64,000 bases of DNA from contig NZ_JAHRXJ010000009.1 in assembly GCF_019104765.1 (NCBI RefSeq), positions 186,001-250,000 on the forward strand, given 5' to 3'. This DNA comes from Synechococcus sp. HK05 (lineage in GTDB: Bacteria > Cyanobacteriota > Cyanobacteriia > PCC-6307 > Cyanobiaceae). The notes beneath the pieces were generated by a model, which ran no database searches, had not been told where the DNA came from, and was given only the letters and a program-made list of their open reading frames with translations. The position numbers and the translations under genes were made by a program. This document shows, one piece after another, positions 40,707-49,338 of the stretch (its first letter is position 1; each line of letters opens with the position of its first letter).

Positions 40707-42076
40707 CAGTGAGGAGAAGCGGTCTGTTCGGGGGATTGTTTCACAGGCAGCAGGCTCAGCACCTGAGGCGGCGTGGCATCGGCTGGATAGATCAGGCGCA
40801 CGCGCAGATCACGGCTGGCCCCAGGCGCCAGGCTCACCGTGCCAAGGGCCGGCCCCTGCTGCCCCACCCGTTGCACCAGATGGAAACTGCGCCGGCCGGC
40901 GGTTGCACCGTTGTCACCGTCGAGCCCACTGGCCTCCACCGTGCCGCGGAACATCACCGACTTGCCGGGCTCGGGATTGAAGCGCAGGCCGCCCTGGGCC
41001 TGATCACTTTTCAGCGGCGATTCAAACGCCAGTTCCAGTTGCACCGGTTTGGTGCTGGTGTTTCGCAGCGGAATCGCCAGGTTGTATTCCACGCCGTAGT
41101 TGCCGTGGGCGGCCCAAGCGGTGCCGGGGTAGAAAGCTTTGAGCTCAGCCGTCTGCACCTGGCCGGTGCCGAGGCTGCCGCGCTCCAGTGAGGCGATCGG
41201 CCAGGAGATCGGGGCGCGGCTGGTGGAGAGGTAGGGCTTGCCGGGGTCGGTGATTGTGCCGTTCCAGATGCTGCCGATCTGCACACCGCTTACGCGGGAG
41301 TACACCATCCGGCCGCGAGCACCGCGGGGGGTGGGCTGATGCTCCTTGGGGCTGAGGCCCCCCTTGAGCAGCTCGGCCCAGGTGGTTGCGGCTGGGGGTT
41401 GATCACCGTTGCCGTAGGCCGCCAGGGTGGCCAGGCTGAGGGGGCCTGAGCTCTGCAGACGCAGCTGCAGATTGCGGCCGTTTAGCAAGGGGTCGAGGCC
41501 CTTCACCGGCAGGGGCAACACGATCAGTGTGCTGACGCGACCGGGGGGCAGTGTCCAGCGCTCTGGCAGCAGCGTGTTGCGCTGGCGGGCCAGGAGTTCG
41601 GTGGCCACGCGGCTGCCGGGTCCGCTGTACACATGGCCGTCCTGCGGCATCAGGGCCGGCAGGGGCAGGAAGGGGGCATCGGGTTGCTGCTTGTCGGTGG
41701 CCTGCGAGAGCGCCGTTGAGCCACCCAGCAGTTGCAGCGTCACCGGTTGGCTGCCGCGCGGTTCAGCCACCACCGCGAGCCAGAGGGTGGAATCGAGGCT
41801 GTCCGGCTTGCCGGCATACACATGGTGGCTGAACAGATCAAAGCGTCCGTTCAGCGCCACATCGAGATGGGCATCGGGCTTCGGACGCCCGTTGCCCGGG
41901 AACGTGGAGAGCAAGATCCCCGGCCCGCTGATCAGTTCCGGGTTGTTGTCGTTCACCAGCAGCACCTGATCCAGGCCGCCGGGCAGGGGCGCCACGGTCT
42001 GGGGGCGCAGGATCGGCGCGGGGGGCGCAGGGGTAGCGGCAGCTGGAGTAGCCGCCAGCAGCAAGGGCAGGATCAT
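40706..42076 (-). CDS. DUF3370 family protein, exported
   Basis: The 456-residue protein has a short N-terminal hydrophobic segment (MILPLLLAATPAAA) that looks like a signal peptide. A long beta-rich region follows, with LLVNDNNPELISGPGILLSTF and GTAWAAHGNYGVEYNLAIPL. This is a cyanobacterial family of unknown function. It is probably periplasmic or outer-membrane associated. Its start overlaps the downstream end of the serine hydrolase by 4 bases, suggesting an envelope-related pair. Confidence 0.8.
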   Translation of the reverse strand: MILPLLLAATPAAATPAPPAPILRPQTVAPLPGGLDQVLLVNDNNPELISGPGILLSTFPGNGRPKPDAHLDVALNGRFDLFSHHVYAGKPDSLDSTLWLAVVAEPRGSQPVTLQLLGGSTALSQATDKQQPDAPFLPLPALMPQDGHVYSGPGSRVATELLARQRNTLLPERWTLPPGRVSTLIVLPLPVKGLDPLLNGRNLQLRLQSSGPLSLATLAAYGNGDQPPAATTWAELLKGGLSPKEHQPTPRGARGRMVYSRVSGVQIGSIWNGTITDPGKPYLSTSRAPISWPIASLERGSLGTGQVQTAELKAFYPGTAWAAHGNYGVEYNLAIPLRNTSTKPVQLELAFESPLKSDQAQGGLRFNPEPGKSVMFRGTVEASGLDGDNGATAGRRSFHLVQRVGQQGPALGTVSLAPGASRDLRVRLIYPADATPPQVLSLLPVKQSPEQTASPH

Positions 42077-43179
42077 CGGGATGCAGCAGGTGCGGCGCCG
42101 CCGGGTTTGCCGATCAGAGCCCGAGCTACCTCGGCAGCCATGGCGCGGATCAGGTCGGTGGAGCGCGGATCGTTGAAAGGGCCTTTCACCATGAAAGCGG
42201 CCACGGCCCGCTGACCGTTGGGTAGTTCGATGAGGCCGCCATCGGCGTAGGCGATGCCGATGTCGCCGGTTTTGTTCAGCACGGTCACGCCGTGGGCCAG
42301 CAGGGCGCTGTCGGGGTCAGCGGAATCGCCGCCCAGGCCCATCAGCAATCCCAGGGGCAGCAGGGTGTTGGTGCGGGAGGTGCCCATCACGCCGCGGAAC
42401 AGATCGCGCGCGCGGGGGCTGAGCATCTCGCCGGTGTCCACCAGGGCGATGGAGCGGGCGAGATCCAGGGAGCTGGTGGTGTTGGTGCCATCGAGATCCG
42501 GCAGCCAGTTGTTCACCACCGTGGCCGTGAGGCCCATGGCCTGGAAGCGGGCGTTGAGGGCGACTTTCCCCCCCAGTCGCTTGATCAACAGGTTGGTGGC
42601 GCTGTTGTCGCTGACGCGGATCATTTCGGTGGCGGCTTCCCAGAAGGGGAAGCGGGTGCCCACGGGCTTGCTGGCCATCCAGCCGGCACCGCCGCCCACC
42701 ACCTCCTTGCTCAACGTGAGCGGCTCGTTCCAGCGCAGCTTGCCGGCATCGAGGTCTTCAAGGCCCGCGAGCAGGATCGGTGTCTTGATCGAGCTGGCGG
42801 CGGGCAGGGCTTTGTCAGGCTGCAGCTGGGCGTAGCGACCGTCGTCGAGCACCAGCAGATAGCCGCTGGCCTGCAGATCTTTGTGGCGAGCGGCCAGTTG
42901 GGCCCACTTTTTGCTAACGGCGGTGAGCTCGGTTTTGGGTTCAAACCGTCCCAGGGCCATGCCTCGAGGCAGGGGTTGCGCGGTGGGCAGCAGGGCCGCT
43001 GCAGCCTTGCCGGCGGCCGCTGGCTTGGATCCGCCGGCCAACTGCGGCGCCAGCAGTTTCAAGGTGGTGCCGGTGATCACCCCCAGGCCGATGCCCATCA
43101 CCGTGAGCCGTAACACCAGGCGCAGCGGGCCTCCCCAACCAGGGGTGCTGCTGGAGCGTTTGGGGCGGCTCGCGCTCAC
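42073..43179 (-). CDS. Class A beta-lactamase-like serine hydrolase
   Basis: The 368-residue protein from GTG 43179 has an N-terminal membrane anchor (LVLRLTVMGIGLGVITG, about 21-38) and a penicillin-recognising domain. SxxK is Ser129-Lys132 (in AASSIKTP), SDN is residues 190-192 (RVSDNSATN) and KTG is 303-305 (LNKTGDIG). The general-base Glu of class A enzymes (ExxLN) is not seen in the expected place, where WLPDLDGTN stands. It is more likely a peptidoglycan-acting hydrolase than a resistance enzyme. Confidence 0.82.
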   Translation of the reverse strand: MSASRPKRSSSTPGWGGPLRLVLRLTVMGIGLGVITGTTLKLLAPQLAGGSKPAAAGKAAAALLPTAQPLPRGMALGRFEPKTELTAVSKKWAQLAARHKDLQASGYLLVLDDGRYAQLQPDKALPAASSIKTPILLAGLEDLDAGKLRWNEPLTLSKEVVGGGAGWMASKPVGTRFPFWEAATEMIRVSDNSATNLLIKRLGGKVALNARFQAMGLTATVVNNWLPDLDGTNTTSSLDLARSIALVDTGEMLSPRARDLFRGVMGTSRTNTLLPLGLLMGLGGDSADPDSALLAHGVTVLNKTGDIGIAYADGGLIELPNGQRAVAAFMVKGPFNDPRSTDLIRAMAAEVARALIGKPGGAAPAASR

Positions 43180-43210
43180 GGGTGCTGCCTGTCGGCGGAC
43201 GGACCGGACG

Positions 43211-43960
43211 TTAAGGGGTCCCTTGCCGAGCTGCCCATCGCAGTTGGCGCACCATGCCGCGCAGCAGGGCCACCTCGGGCTCCTGCACCTGGGCTCGCTG
43301 CAACAGCGCCCGCAGCTTGGCCATCCGGGCTGCTGCGGTATGGGGATAGAGGAAGCCCACCTCCAGCAACAGCGCCTCGGCATCGGCCAGGGTTGCCTCC
43401 AAGGCGCCGCGGCTGCAGAGCGTGGGGCTGCCCGCCATGGGCTGGGGCTGCGTGCGGCAGGTCTGCAGCTCGTGCAGGCAGATCGCCACCGCGTGGGAGA
43501 GGTTGAGGGAGGCGTAGGCCTCGCTGGTGGCCAGGCGCACCACTCGGCCGGCCTGGAGCAGCTCGGCATTGCTCAGCCCGCGATCTTCGCGTCCGAACAC
43601 CAGCGCTGCCACCGGGTTGGAGCGCTCTGGGCCTTCATCGACCTTGCGGCTGTCTGTCTGGCAGAGCCAACGCAAGGCCTCATCGGGCTCGCTGAGCGGG
43701 AGGCTCTCGGTTTCAATCCGGCCACTGGTGGCCACCACCCGGCGGCAGTCGGCGATGGCGGTGGCTAAGTCGGGATAGAGCCTTGCCTGCTCCAGCAGGG
43801 CCTCGCCGTGCACGGCCATCTGCCGGGCTTCAGCGCCGAGGTGATCGCAGCGGGGCGCCACCAGCCGCAGCTGCTCAATGGCGAAGTTGGCGCACAGCCG
43901 GGCCACGCTGCCCACATTGAGCGGGCCGGCAGGCTCCACGAGCACAACCGCCAGGCTCAT
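43211..43960 (-). CDS. SPOUT rRNA/tRNA 2'-O-methyltransferase (TrmJ/SpoU type)
   Basis: The 249-residue protein has the three SPOUT motifs: PAGPLNVGSVARLCANFAI, ALVFGREDRGLSNAELLQ and LNLSHAVAICLHELQ. The topology fits TrmJ (tRNA Nm32) or a related methyltransferase, and the exact target is not readable. It overlaps the cytochrome c gene by 4 bases. Confidence 0.88.
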   Translation of the reverse strand: MSLAVVLVEPAGPLNVGSVARLCANFAIEQLRLVAPRCDHLGAEARQMAVHGEALLEQARLYPDLATAIADCRRVVATSGRIETESLPLSEPDEALRWLCQTDSRKVDEGPERSNPVAALVFGREDRGLSNAELLQAGRVVRLATSEAYASLNLSHAVAICLHELQTCRTQPQPMAGSPTLCSRGALEATLADAEALLLEVGFLYPHTAAARMAKLRALLQRAQVQEPEVALLRGMVRQLRWAARQGTP

Positions 43961-44364
43961 GTGAGCGTGTGCAGGTAGGCCAGTAGATCCGCCATCGCCT
44001 GGGGTTCGGGCTGGAAGCGCGGCATGGGTGGGGTGCGGCCGCTCACCACCTGCTGAATCAGCTGACGGTTGTTCTTGCGGCTGTCCACCCCGTGGAGGTT
44101 GGGGCCTACCAGCCCCTGGGCGGCGATGCCATGGCAGCCGGCGCAGTTGATCAGAAACAGCTGCTCACCGCGATCCGCCGCTCCACTGAGTTGCAAGGTC
44201 CTGCGGGTGTAAGGGTCGCTGCGGGCGGCCGGCAGCACCACAAGGGCCAGCACCACCACGCAGGCCGCCGCCAGCAGCACCAGCGCTGAGATCAAGCCGC
44301 GGCTGGTGCCGGCGCTCTGGGGGCTGTCCGGGGTCGAGCTCTCTGGGGCAGACGGTGCAGTCAC
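43957..44364 (-). CDS. cytM: Membrane-anchored c-type cytochrome (CytM-like)
   Basis: The 135-residue protein has a Ser/Pro-rich N-terminal tail, one membrane helix ([21 protein letters not shown]) used as signal or anchor, and a class I cytochrome c fold. The heme motif is CAGCH, with a distal Met in [10 protein letters not shown]. This matches cyanobacterial cytochrome cM, which is proposed to act in thylakoid or plasma-membrane redox control. It is divergent from petG. Confidence 0.83.
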   Translation of the reverse strand: MTAPSAPESSTPDSPQSAGTSRGLISALVLLAAACVVVLALVVLPAARSDPYTRRTLQLSGAADRGEQLFLINCAGCHGIAAQGLVGPNLHGVDSRKNNRQLIQQVVSGRTPPMPRFQPEPQAMADLLAYLHTLT

Positions 44365-44437
44365 AGATGGTGAGGGCGGGTCGCGCTCGGCACAAGCGCG
44401 TGAAAGAATTGTGCAACCAACACTGGTGCGTCACCCC

Positions 44438-44551
44438 ATGATCGAACCCCTGCTCTGCGGCATCGTGCTCGGTCTGATTCCCGTGACCCTCACCGGCCTG
44501 TTTGTGGCCGCCTGGAACCAGTACCGCCGCGGCAGCGCTCTGGGCGGCTGA
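44438..44551 (+). CDS. petG: Cytochrome b6f subunit PetG
   Basis: The 37-residue single-helix protein is [20 protein letters not shown] followed by a short polar tail ending GSALGG. It is diagnostic of PetG, a small subunit needed for b6f stability. It is found apart from petA/petC, as usual. Confidence 0.96.
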   Translation: MIEPLLCGIVLGLIPVTLTGLFVAAWNQYRRGSALGG

Positions 44552-44571
44552 GACTAACGCTGTTGTTGGAA

Positions 44572-45144
44572 TCAAGCAGCAGCACTGAGCATCAACACAG
44601 TGCTGCTGCCATAGCGCTTCTGTTTCAAGAGCTCCCAGCCTTCAAACTCCTCGCCTGAGCAGGCCGGAAGGGCTGTTGAGCTGCATTCCAGTAGCAGCAA
44701 GCCATGGCCATCGAGCCAGTCGCCTTGCCGCACCGCCCTAGCCACGGAGCCGTAGAGCCCCGCGGCATAGGGAGGGTCGGCGTAGATCAGATCAAAGGGT
44801 TGCTGCTCTGCGCTGCGGCCCGCCTGCAGCCAGCGCACCACCTCTTGGCACACCACCCGCAGGTCGGGAGTGGGCGTGAGGCCCGAGGCGGTGAGCTCGA
44901 GATTGCTGCGGCTGGTGCTGGCCATGCTGCGTTGCTCATCCACCGCCACCACAGCTGTCGCACCGCGCTGTAAGGCCTCACAGCCCATCACACCGCTGCC
45001 GCAGAACAGATCCAGCCAGCGGCAGCCGGGAAGGTCGGCCGCCAGCATGTTCATCACCGCCAGACGCACCCGCGATGGCGTGGGCCGGGCTGACTCACCC
45101 GGGGGACTGTGCAGGCGGCGACCACCGCTGAGACGCAGGCTCAT
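44572..45144 (-). CDS. rsmD: 16S rRNA (guanine966-N2)-methyltransferase RsmD
   Basis: The 190-residue Rossmann methyltransferase starts MSLRLSGGRRLHSPP at 45144. SAM-binding WLDLFCGSGVMGCEALQRG and catalytic DLIYADPPYAAG (NPPY-type DPPY) are present. The start overlaps the hisH stop by 4 bases. Confidence 0.92.
   Translation of the reverse strand: MSLRLSGGRRLHSPPGESARPTPSRVRLAVMNMLAADLPGCRWLDLFCGSGVMGCEALQRGATAVVAVDEQRSMASTSRSNLELTASGLTPTPDLRVVCQEVVRWLQAGRSAEQQPFDLIYADPPYAAGLYGSVARAVRQGDWLDGHGLLLLECSSTALPACSGEEFEGWELLKQKRYGSSTVLMLSAAA
44576..44609. terminator. 12-base perfect inverted repeat at the petG/rsmD convergence
   Basis: GCAGCAGCACTG (44576-44587) is complementary to CAGTGCTGCTGC (44598-44609), with a 10-base loop. 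It overlaps the last codons of rsmD and lies 24 bases after the petG stop, so it can act as a stem-loop terminator or mRNA stabiliser for petG. There is no clear T-run after it, so terminator function is inferred. Confidence 0.5.
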
Positions 45145-45767
45145 CCGAGTTGGTTGACCCACGCCAGCCAGCGGCGCAGCATCGCTTCGCCGCTGAGGCT
45201 CGATTTTTCCGGGTGGAACTGGCAGGCCCCGATGCGGCCCTGCCAAACGGCGGCGGTGATGCTGTGTTCTCCGAAGGTCACCGCTGCGGTGGTGCAGGCG
45301 GGATCGCTGGGCACGGCTGCATAGGAATGCACGAAATACATCCAGGCGGGTTGGCCATCCGGTGGCAACAGCGGGCTGGGGCTCCGTGGTTGGAGGGGCT
45401 CCCAGCCCATGTGGGGCACCGGGTGCCCCGCTTGTTTGGGCAGGGCGGCCACATGGCCCGTTATGAGGCCGAGCCCTTGCCGCGTGCCTTCATCGCTGCC
45501 TTCAAACAGCAGCTGCAGCCCCAGGCAAATGCCCAACAGCGCTCCACCTGCATCGCACCAGTGACGCAGGGCCTCGGCCAGACCCGATTCCTCGAGGCGC
45601 TGCATCGCCGGATCAAAGGCCCCCACGCCGGGCAGCACCAATGCCGTACACCCTTCCATCTCGGCGCCGGTGTGCACCGCCTGAATGCGGCAACCGAGGC
45701 GTTCAAAGGCTCGCTGCACCGAGTGCAGATTGCCCATGCCGTAGTCGATCAGGCCGATGGTGCTCAT
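45141..45767 (-). CDS. hisH: Imidazole glycerol phosphate synthase, glutaminase subunit
   Basis: This class I glutamine amidotransferase supplies ammonia to HisF. The 208-residue protein starts MSTIGLIDYGMGNLHSVQRAF. The nucleophile Cys is in LLGICLGLQLLFEGSDEG, and His/Glu are in ACQFHPEKSS. It overlaps both neighbours by 4 bases. Confidence 0.96.
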   Translation of the reverse strand: MSTIGLIDYGMGNLHSVQRAFERLGCRIQAVHTGAEMEGCTALVLPGVGAFDPAMQRLEESGLAEALRHWCDAGGALLGICLGLQLLFEGSDEGTRQGLGLITGHVAALPKQAGHPVPHMGWEPLQPRSPSPLLPPDGQPAWMYFVHSYAAVPSDPACTTAAVTFGEHSITAAVWQGRIGACQFHPEKSSLSGEAMLRRWLAWVNQLG

Positions 45768-46816
45768 GGGCAGGTGAGGGAGGAGCGAATCCTCTGGCCA
45801 GGTTGCTCGATCGCCGGTGCCACCTCCAGCGGGAGATCGTTGAGCCGATCAATCAATTGATAGAGCAGACCCACCCGGCGGCGATCGAGGTGAAAACGCA
45901 GGCAGGGCCGCAGGATGCCGTTGCTGTCACAGCTTTCGCCCTGGCTGAGGCTGCCCTCATCCACCAGCTCATCAAACTCGCGGTTGAGATCTGCCACCGT
46001 GGTGGTGGGAAGCGCGCTGTGCAGCAGCAGTTCCATCCGGTCTTCGGCGAATTGCGCTGTGTGGAACACCCGATAGAAGTGGCAGATGTGCTGCATCGCC
46101 TCGGCGGCTGTGCTGGCCTGTTTGAGAAGGCTGGTGTCTTCTGGGGAGATCAGGCCGCGGCTGGCCAAGTCTTGTTGGATGTCTTGCAGCCAGTCGGGCC
46201 AGAAGTGGTCGCCGCTGGGGGCGAGCATCACCAGCGGGATCGGTGGTGTGCGGCCGGTTTGGATCAGGGTGAGGGATTCAAACAGCTCATCAAACGTGCC
46301 GAAGCCGCCCGGCATCACCACCAGGGCATCGCTTTCGCGCAGGAAAAACAGTTTGCGGGTGAAGAAGTAGCGGAAGTGCAGCAGCCGGCCGTCGCAGGCA
46401 TTCACGAAGCGGTTGGCATGCTGCTCAAACGGCAGATCCACATTGAGGCCGATGCTGTTCTCGCAGCCGGCGCCGCTATTGGCGGCCTCCATGATGCCGC
46501 CGCCGGCGCCGGTCATCACCTCGAAGCCCCGGGCCACGGCTTCCACCGCCAGCTCCTGGGCGAGCCGGTAGGCCGGTTCGTCGTTCGTGGTTCGCGCCGA
46601 GCCAAACACGGTGACCTTGCGGGTCTGGCGATGGGGGGCAAACACGCTCAGGCCATCGCGAATATCGGCCAGGGCGCCGTTGATCAGCCGCCATTCATCC
46701 GCATCGGTGCTGCCCTTGGCGATCTCCAGCAGGCTCACGATGCTGCGCTCGATCGCGCGCCGCTGCGGATGGTTCTGCAGCTCCTGATCGAGGGCCTGAA
46801 GGGGGCTCTGCTCCAT
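45764..46816 (-). CDS. LOG-family Rossmann nucleotide-binding protein
   Basis: The 350-residue protein has a helical N-terminal part and the LOG domain: KVTVFGSARTTNDEPAY, GFEVMTGAGGGIMEAAN and VVMPGGFGTFDELFE. LOG proteins hydrolyse nucleoside 5'-monophosphates to free bases (cytokinin-like) or have uncertain roles. ATG 46816 is chosen over open sequence further upstream. A long C-terminal extension is typical of the bacterial subgroup. Confidence 0.87.
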   Translation of the reverse strand: MEQSPLQALDQELQNHPQRRAIERSIVSLLEIAKGSTDADEWRLINGALADIRDGLSVFAPHRQTRKVTVFGSARTTNDEPAYRLAQELAVEAVARGFEVMTGAGGGIMEAANSGAGCENSIGLNVDLPFEQHANRFVNACDGRLLHFRYFFTRKLFFLRESDALVVMPGGFGTFDELFESLTLIQTGRTPPIPLVMLAPSGDHFWPDWLQDIQQDLASRGLISPEDTSLLKQASTAAEAMQHICHFYRVFHTAQFAEDRMELLLHSALPTTTVADLNREFDELVDEGSLSQGESCDSNGILRPCLRFHLDRRRVGLLYQLIDRLNDLPLEVAPAIEQPGQRIRSSLTCP

Positions 46817-46851
46817 CAACCGGCGGGGGTGATTGGGTGGACTGATCCATG

Positions 46852-46879
46852 AAAAAAGCCCGGCACTCAGGCCGGGCTT
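46852..46879 (-). terminator. Rho-independent terminator of trxA
   Basis: On the minus strand a 9-base stem AAGCCCGGC / GCCGGGCTT with a 6-base loop is followed by a run of T. It lies about 38 bases after the trxA stop. Confidence 0.88.
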
Positions 46880-46916
46880 CGAGGCTATCGGGCTGCGGAT
46901 GCGGGCCCTGTCTGCA

Positions 46917-47240
46917 TCAGAGGTATTTGGCGATCGTGCCGGAGAGAGTGGTCTTGGGCACCGCACCCACCACGGTGTCCACTTTCTGGCCGTCCTTGAA
47001 CACCATCAGGGTGGGGATGCTGCGGATGCCGTATTGGCTGGCCACGTTGGGGTTTTCGTCGGTGTTCAGCTTGAACACCTTGATCTTGCCCTCAAACTCC
47101 TTGGCGATCTCGTCAACGATCGGAGCCACCATGCGGCAGGGGCCACACCAGGGGGCCCAGAAATCCACAAGCACTGGCACATCGCTTTTGAGCACGTCTT
47201 GCTCGAAGGATGCGTCGGTGACGGCTGCGGCGCTGGACAT
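46917..47240 (-). CDS. trxA: Thioredoxin
   Basis: The 107-residue thioredoxin has the active site in [15 protein letters not shown]. It also has cis-Pro in [10 protein letters not shown] and ends GTIAKYL. It is the m-type sequence common in cyanobacteria and reduces target disulfides in the cytosol. It has its own terminator downstream. Confidence 0.97.
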   Translation of the reverse strand: MSSAAAVTDASFEQDVLKSDVPVLVDFWAPWCGPCRMVAPIVDEIAKEFEGKIKVFKLNTDENPNVASQYGIRSIPTLMVFKDGQKVDTVVGAVPKTTLSGTIAKYL

Positions 47241-47324
47241 CCGAGGTTGGGTCAGTGTTTTTGGAATCTAGCAACGGTTTCCGAGTTGCCCTCAGGGCTG
47301 CCGGAACTCGTAAAGAAGACAGAA

Positions 47325-47343
47325 GGCCCGGTCGCGCCGGGCC
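47325..47343 (-). terminator. Possible terminator after the GuaB3-type gene
   Basis: A perfect 7-base GGCCCGG / CCGGGCC stem has a 5-base loop. On the minus strand it is followed by a T-rich stretch TTCTGTCTTC. It lies about 80 bases after the guaB-type stop and upstream of trxA. Confidence 0.55.
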
Positions 47344-47423
47344 AGGGGGTGTGAGGAGTGTGTGGGCCGGAGCCCGCACGGTATGAGGGTAACGCCGCTG
47401 TCTTCAGCGGCTGTGGAGCAGGC

Positions 47424-48587
47424 CTATTTGCCCATGCCCAGTTGCTGGGCCTTCTGATACACCTTGCCTTCGGTGAGCAGTGAAGGCGCCACCACCACTT
47501 CCACCTGTTGCATCTCCTTCAGGGTGCGGGCACCGAGGGTGCCCATGGAGGTGCGGATGCAGCCCAGCAGGTTCTGGGTGCCGTCATCGAGGGAGGCAGG
47601 GCCGCGCAGGATTTTCTCGAGGCTGCCGGTGGTGCCCACCTTGATGCGGGTGCCGCGGGGCAGCACCGGGCTCGGGGTGGCCATGCCCCAGTGGAAGCCG
47701 CGGCCAGGGGCCTCGGCGGCGCGGGCGATCGGAGAGCCGATCATCACGGCATCGGCGCCGCAGGCCAGGCACTTGCAGATGTCACCGCCGGTGACGATGC
47801 CGCCATCAGCCACGATCGGCACGTAGCGGCCGCTCTCGGCCATGTAGTCGTCGCGGGCAGCAGCGCAATCGGCCACCGAAGTGGCCTGAGGAATGCCAAT
47901 CCCCAGCACGCCGCGGCTGGTGCAGGCGGCGCCGGGGCCGATGCCCACCATCACGCCGGCCGCGCCGGCGCGCATCAGCTTGAGGGCCACCTCATAGGTC
48001 ACACAGTTGCCGATGATCACCGGCACACCGAAATCGCGGCAGAGGGCCTCGAGATCGAGGCTTTCCTGGCCTTCGGGGCCGATGTGCTCGGTGCTCACCA
48101 CCGTGGCCTGCACGAAGAACAGATCAGCGCCGGCTTCGGCGATGGCTTTGCCGAATTTCAGGGCGGCCACAGGGGTTGCGCTTACCGCCGCAATGCCGCC
48201 CCGTTCCTTGATCTCTGCGATCCGCTTGCGGATCAGGTCTTCCCGCACCGGCTGGCTGTAGAGCTCCTGCATCAGCGGCACGAACTCCTCTTTGCCCACC
48301 GCTGCGATGCGGTCGAGGGCGGGGTTGGGGTCGTCGTAACGGCATTGCACGCCCTCGAGGTTGAGCACGCCGAGAGCACCCTGCTTGGTGAGTTCCACGC
48401 ACATGCCCACGTCCACCACGCCATCCATGGCGCTGGCGATGATCGGGATTTCGCGGGTCACACCGCCCAGGGTCCAGCTGCTGTCAGTCACCGCCGGATC
48501 CACGGTGCGACCGCCTGGTACCAGGGCGATCTCATCGATGCCGTAGGCGCGGCGAACAGTGCGAGAACGACCGAGCTGAATCTCCAC
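47424..48587 (-). CDS. GuaB3-type IMP dehydrogenase family protein
   Basis: The 387-residue barrel protein begins MEIQLGRSRTVRRAYGIDEI and lacks the CBS pair of classical GuaB. The IMPDH catalytic loop is GIGPGAACTSRGVLGIGIPQ with the active-site Cys. DGGIVTGGDICKCLACGADAVMIGS and the flap-like C-terminal region are present. It matches the GuaB3 subfamily of actinobacteria and cyanobacteria; I infer the substrate is IMP or a relative. Confidence 0.88.
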   Translation of the reverse strand: MEIQLGRSRTVRRAYGIDEIALVPGGRTVDPAVTDSSWTLGGVTREIPIIASAMDGVVDVGMCVELTKQGALGVLNLEGVQCRYDDPNPALDRIAAVGKEEFVPLMQELYSQPVREDLIRKRIAEIKERGGIAAVSATPVAALKFGKAIAEAGADLFFVQATVVSTEHIGPEGQESLDLEALCRDFGVPVIIGNCVTYEVALKLMRAGAAGVMVGIGPGAACTSRGVLGIGIPQATSVADCAAARDDYMAESGRYVPIVADGGIVTGGDICKCLACGADAVMIGSPIARAAEAPGRGFHWGMATPSPVLPRGTRIKVGTTGSLEKILRGPASLDDGTQNLLGCIRTSMGTLGARTLKEMQQVEVVVAPSLLTEGKVYQKAQQLGMGK

Positions 48588-48646
48588 CGAATTCCGTAAC
48601 GCAATCGAGCCAAGCTATCAACCGGCCCGATGGCGTTCCGGTGGCT

Positions 48647-49285
48647 TCAGCTGCGGCCGCGGAAGCTCTGCCAGCGCTGCTTCACACCCTCGATCACCTG
48701 GCGGCGGTCATTGCTGCGCACCAGGCGGGTGAGGCTGAATTGCACCACGGCCACGAGGCCCGCCAGCTCGAGCAGCCCGGGCAGCAGTGGAATGCTGTCC
48801 AACACCCCCAGCACGGCCGAATACACCCGCAGCACCAGCAGCACGGCAATCAACCCGGCCAGCAGGCTCAGGGGTGTCCGGGCGGCTTGCCACTGCTCCT
48901 GCAGTTGTCCGCTGCTGATCCAGGCGCGAACTTTCTCCACCAGCAGATCCCATTCGCCACCCTCCTGATCGCTGGCAGGGGCCTGCATCTGCGGGCTGGC
49001 GGGCACCTCGATGGTGCTGGCCACAGTGGGAACCTCCAGGGCGGGCTCAGGTTCAGCCGGTTCGGCTACGGCGGGGCTGGGCTCTGGGGCAGCGGCTGTC
49101 TCGGCCTCGGCAATGGGCTCGGCCGCCGCAACGGCTGCGGTCTCCATGGTGGTCTCTTCTGTTGCGGAGGCTTCCACAGCTGCAGCTGCGGCGGATTCCA
49201 CAGCCGTGGTTTCAGCGTTGTCTTCCTGCACCACGGGATCGCTCTGCTGCTCGCTGTCAGGCTTGAGATCAGCAGCGTCGGCCAT
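48647..49285 (-). CDS. CAAD-domain membrane protein
   Basis: The 212-residue protein has a long acidic Ala/Glu-rich N-terminal half (about 1-110). A CAAD-like domain follows: an amphipathic stretch EKVRAWISSGQLQEQWQAAR, two hydrophobic helices (LSLLAGLIAVLLVLRVYSAV and LPGLLELAGLVAVVQFSL) and a basic tail. CAAD/CURT1-type proteins sit in thylakoid membranes. Some CAAD proteins are fused to aminoacyl-tRNA synthetases, but here the domain stands alone. The start is ATG 49285. Confidence 0.8.
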   Translation of the reverse strand: MADAADLKPDSEQQSDPVVQEDNAETTAVESAAAAAVEASATEETTMETAAVAAAEPIAEAETAAAPEPSPAVAEPAEPEPALEVPTVASTIEVPASPQMQAPASDQEGGEWDLLVEKVRAWISSGQLQEQWQAARTPLSLLAGLIAVLLVLRVYSAVLGVLDSIPLLPGLLELAGLVAVVQFSLTRLVRSNDRRQVIEGVKQRWQSFRGRS

Positions 49286-49338
49286 GGTTTGGGGCAAGAG
49301 CTTCAGCCGGGGAGCTTACGGCTGATTTCCTGTTGCGC

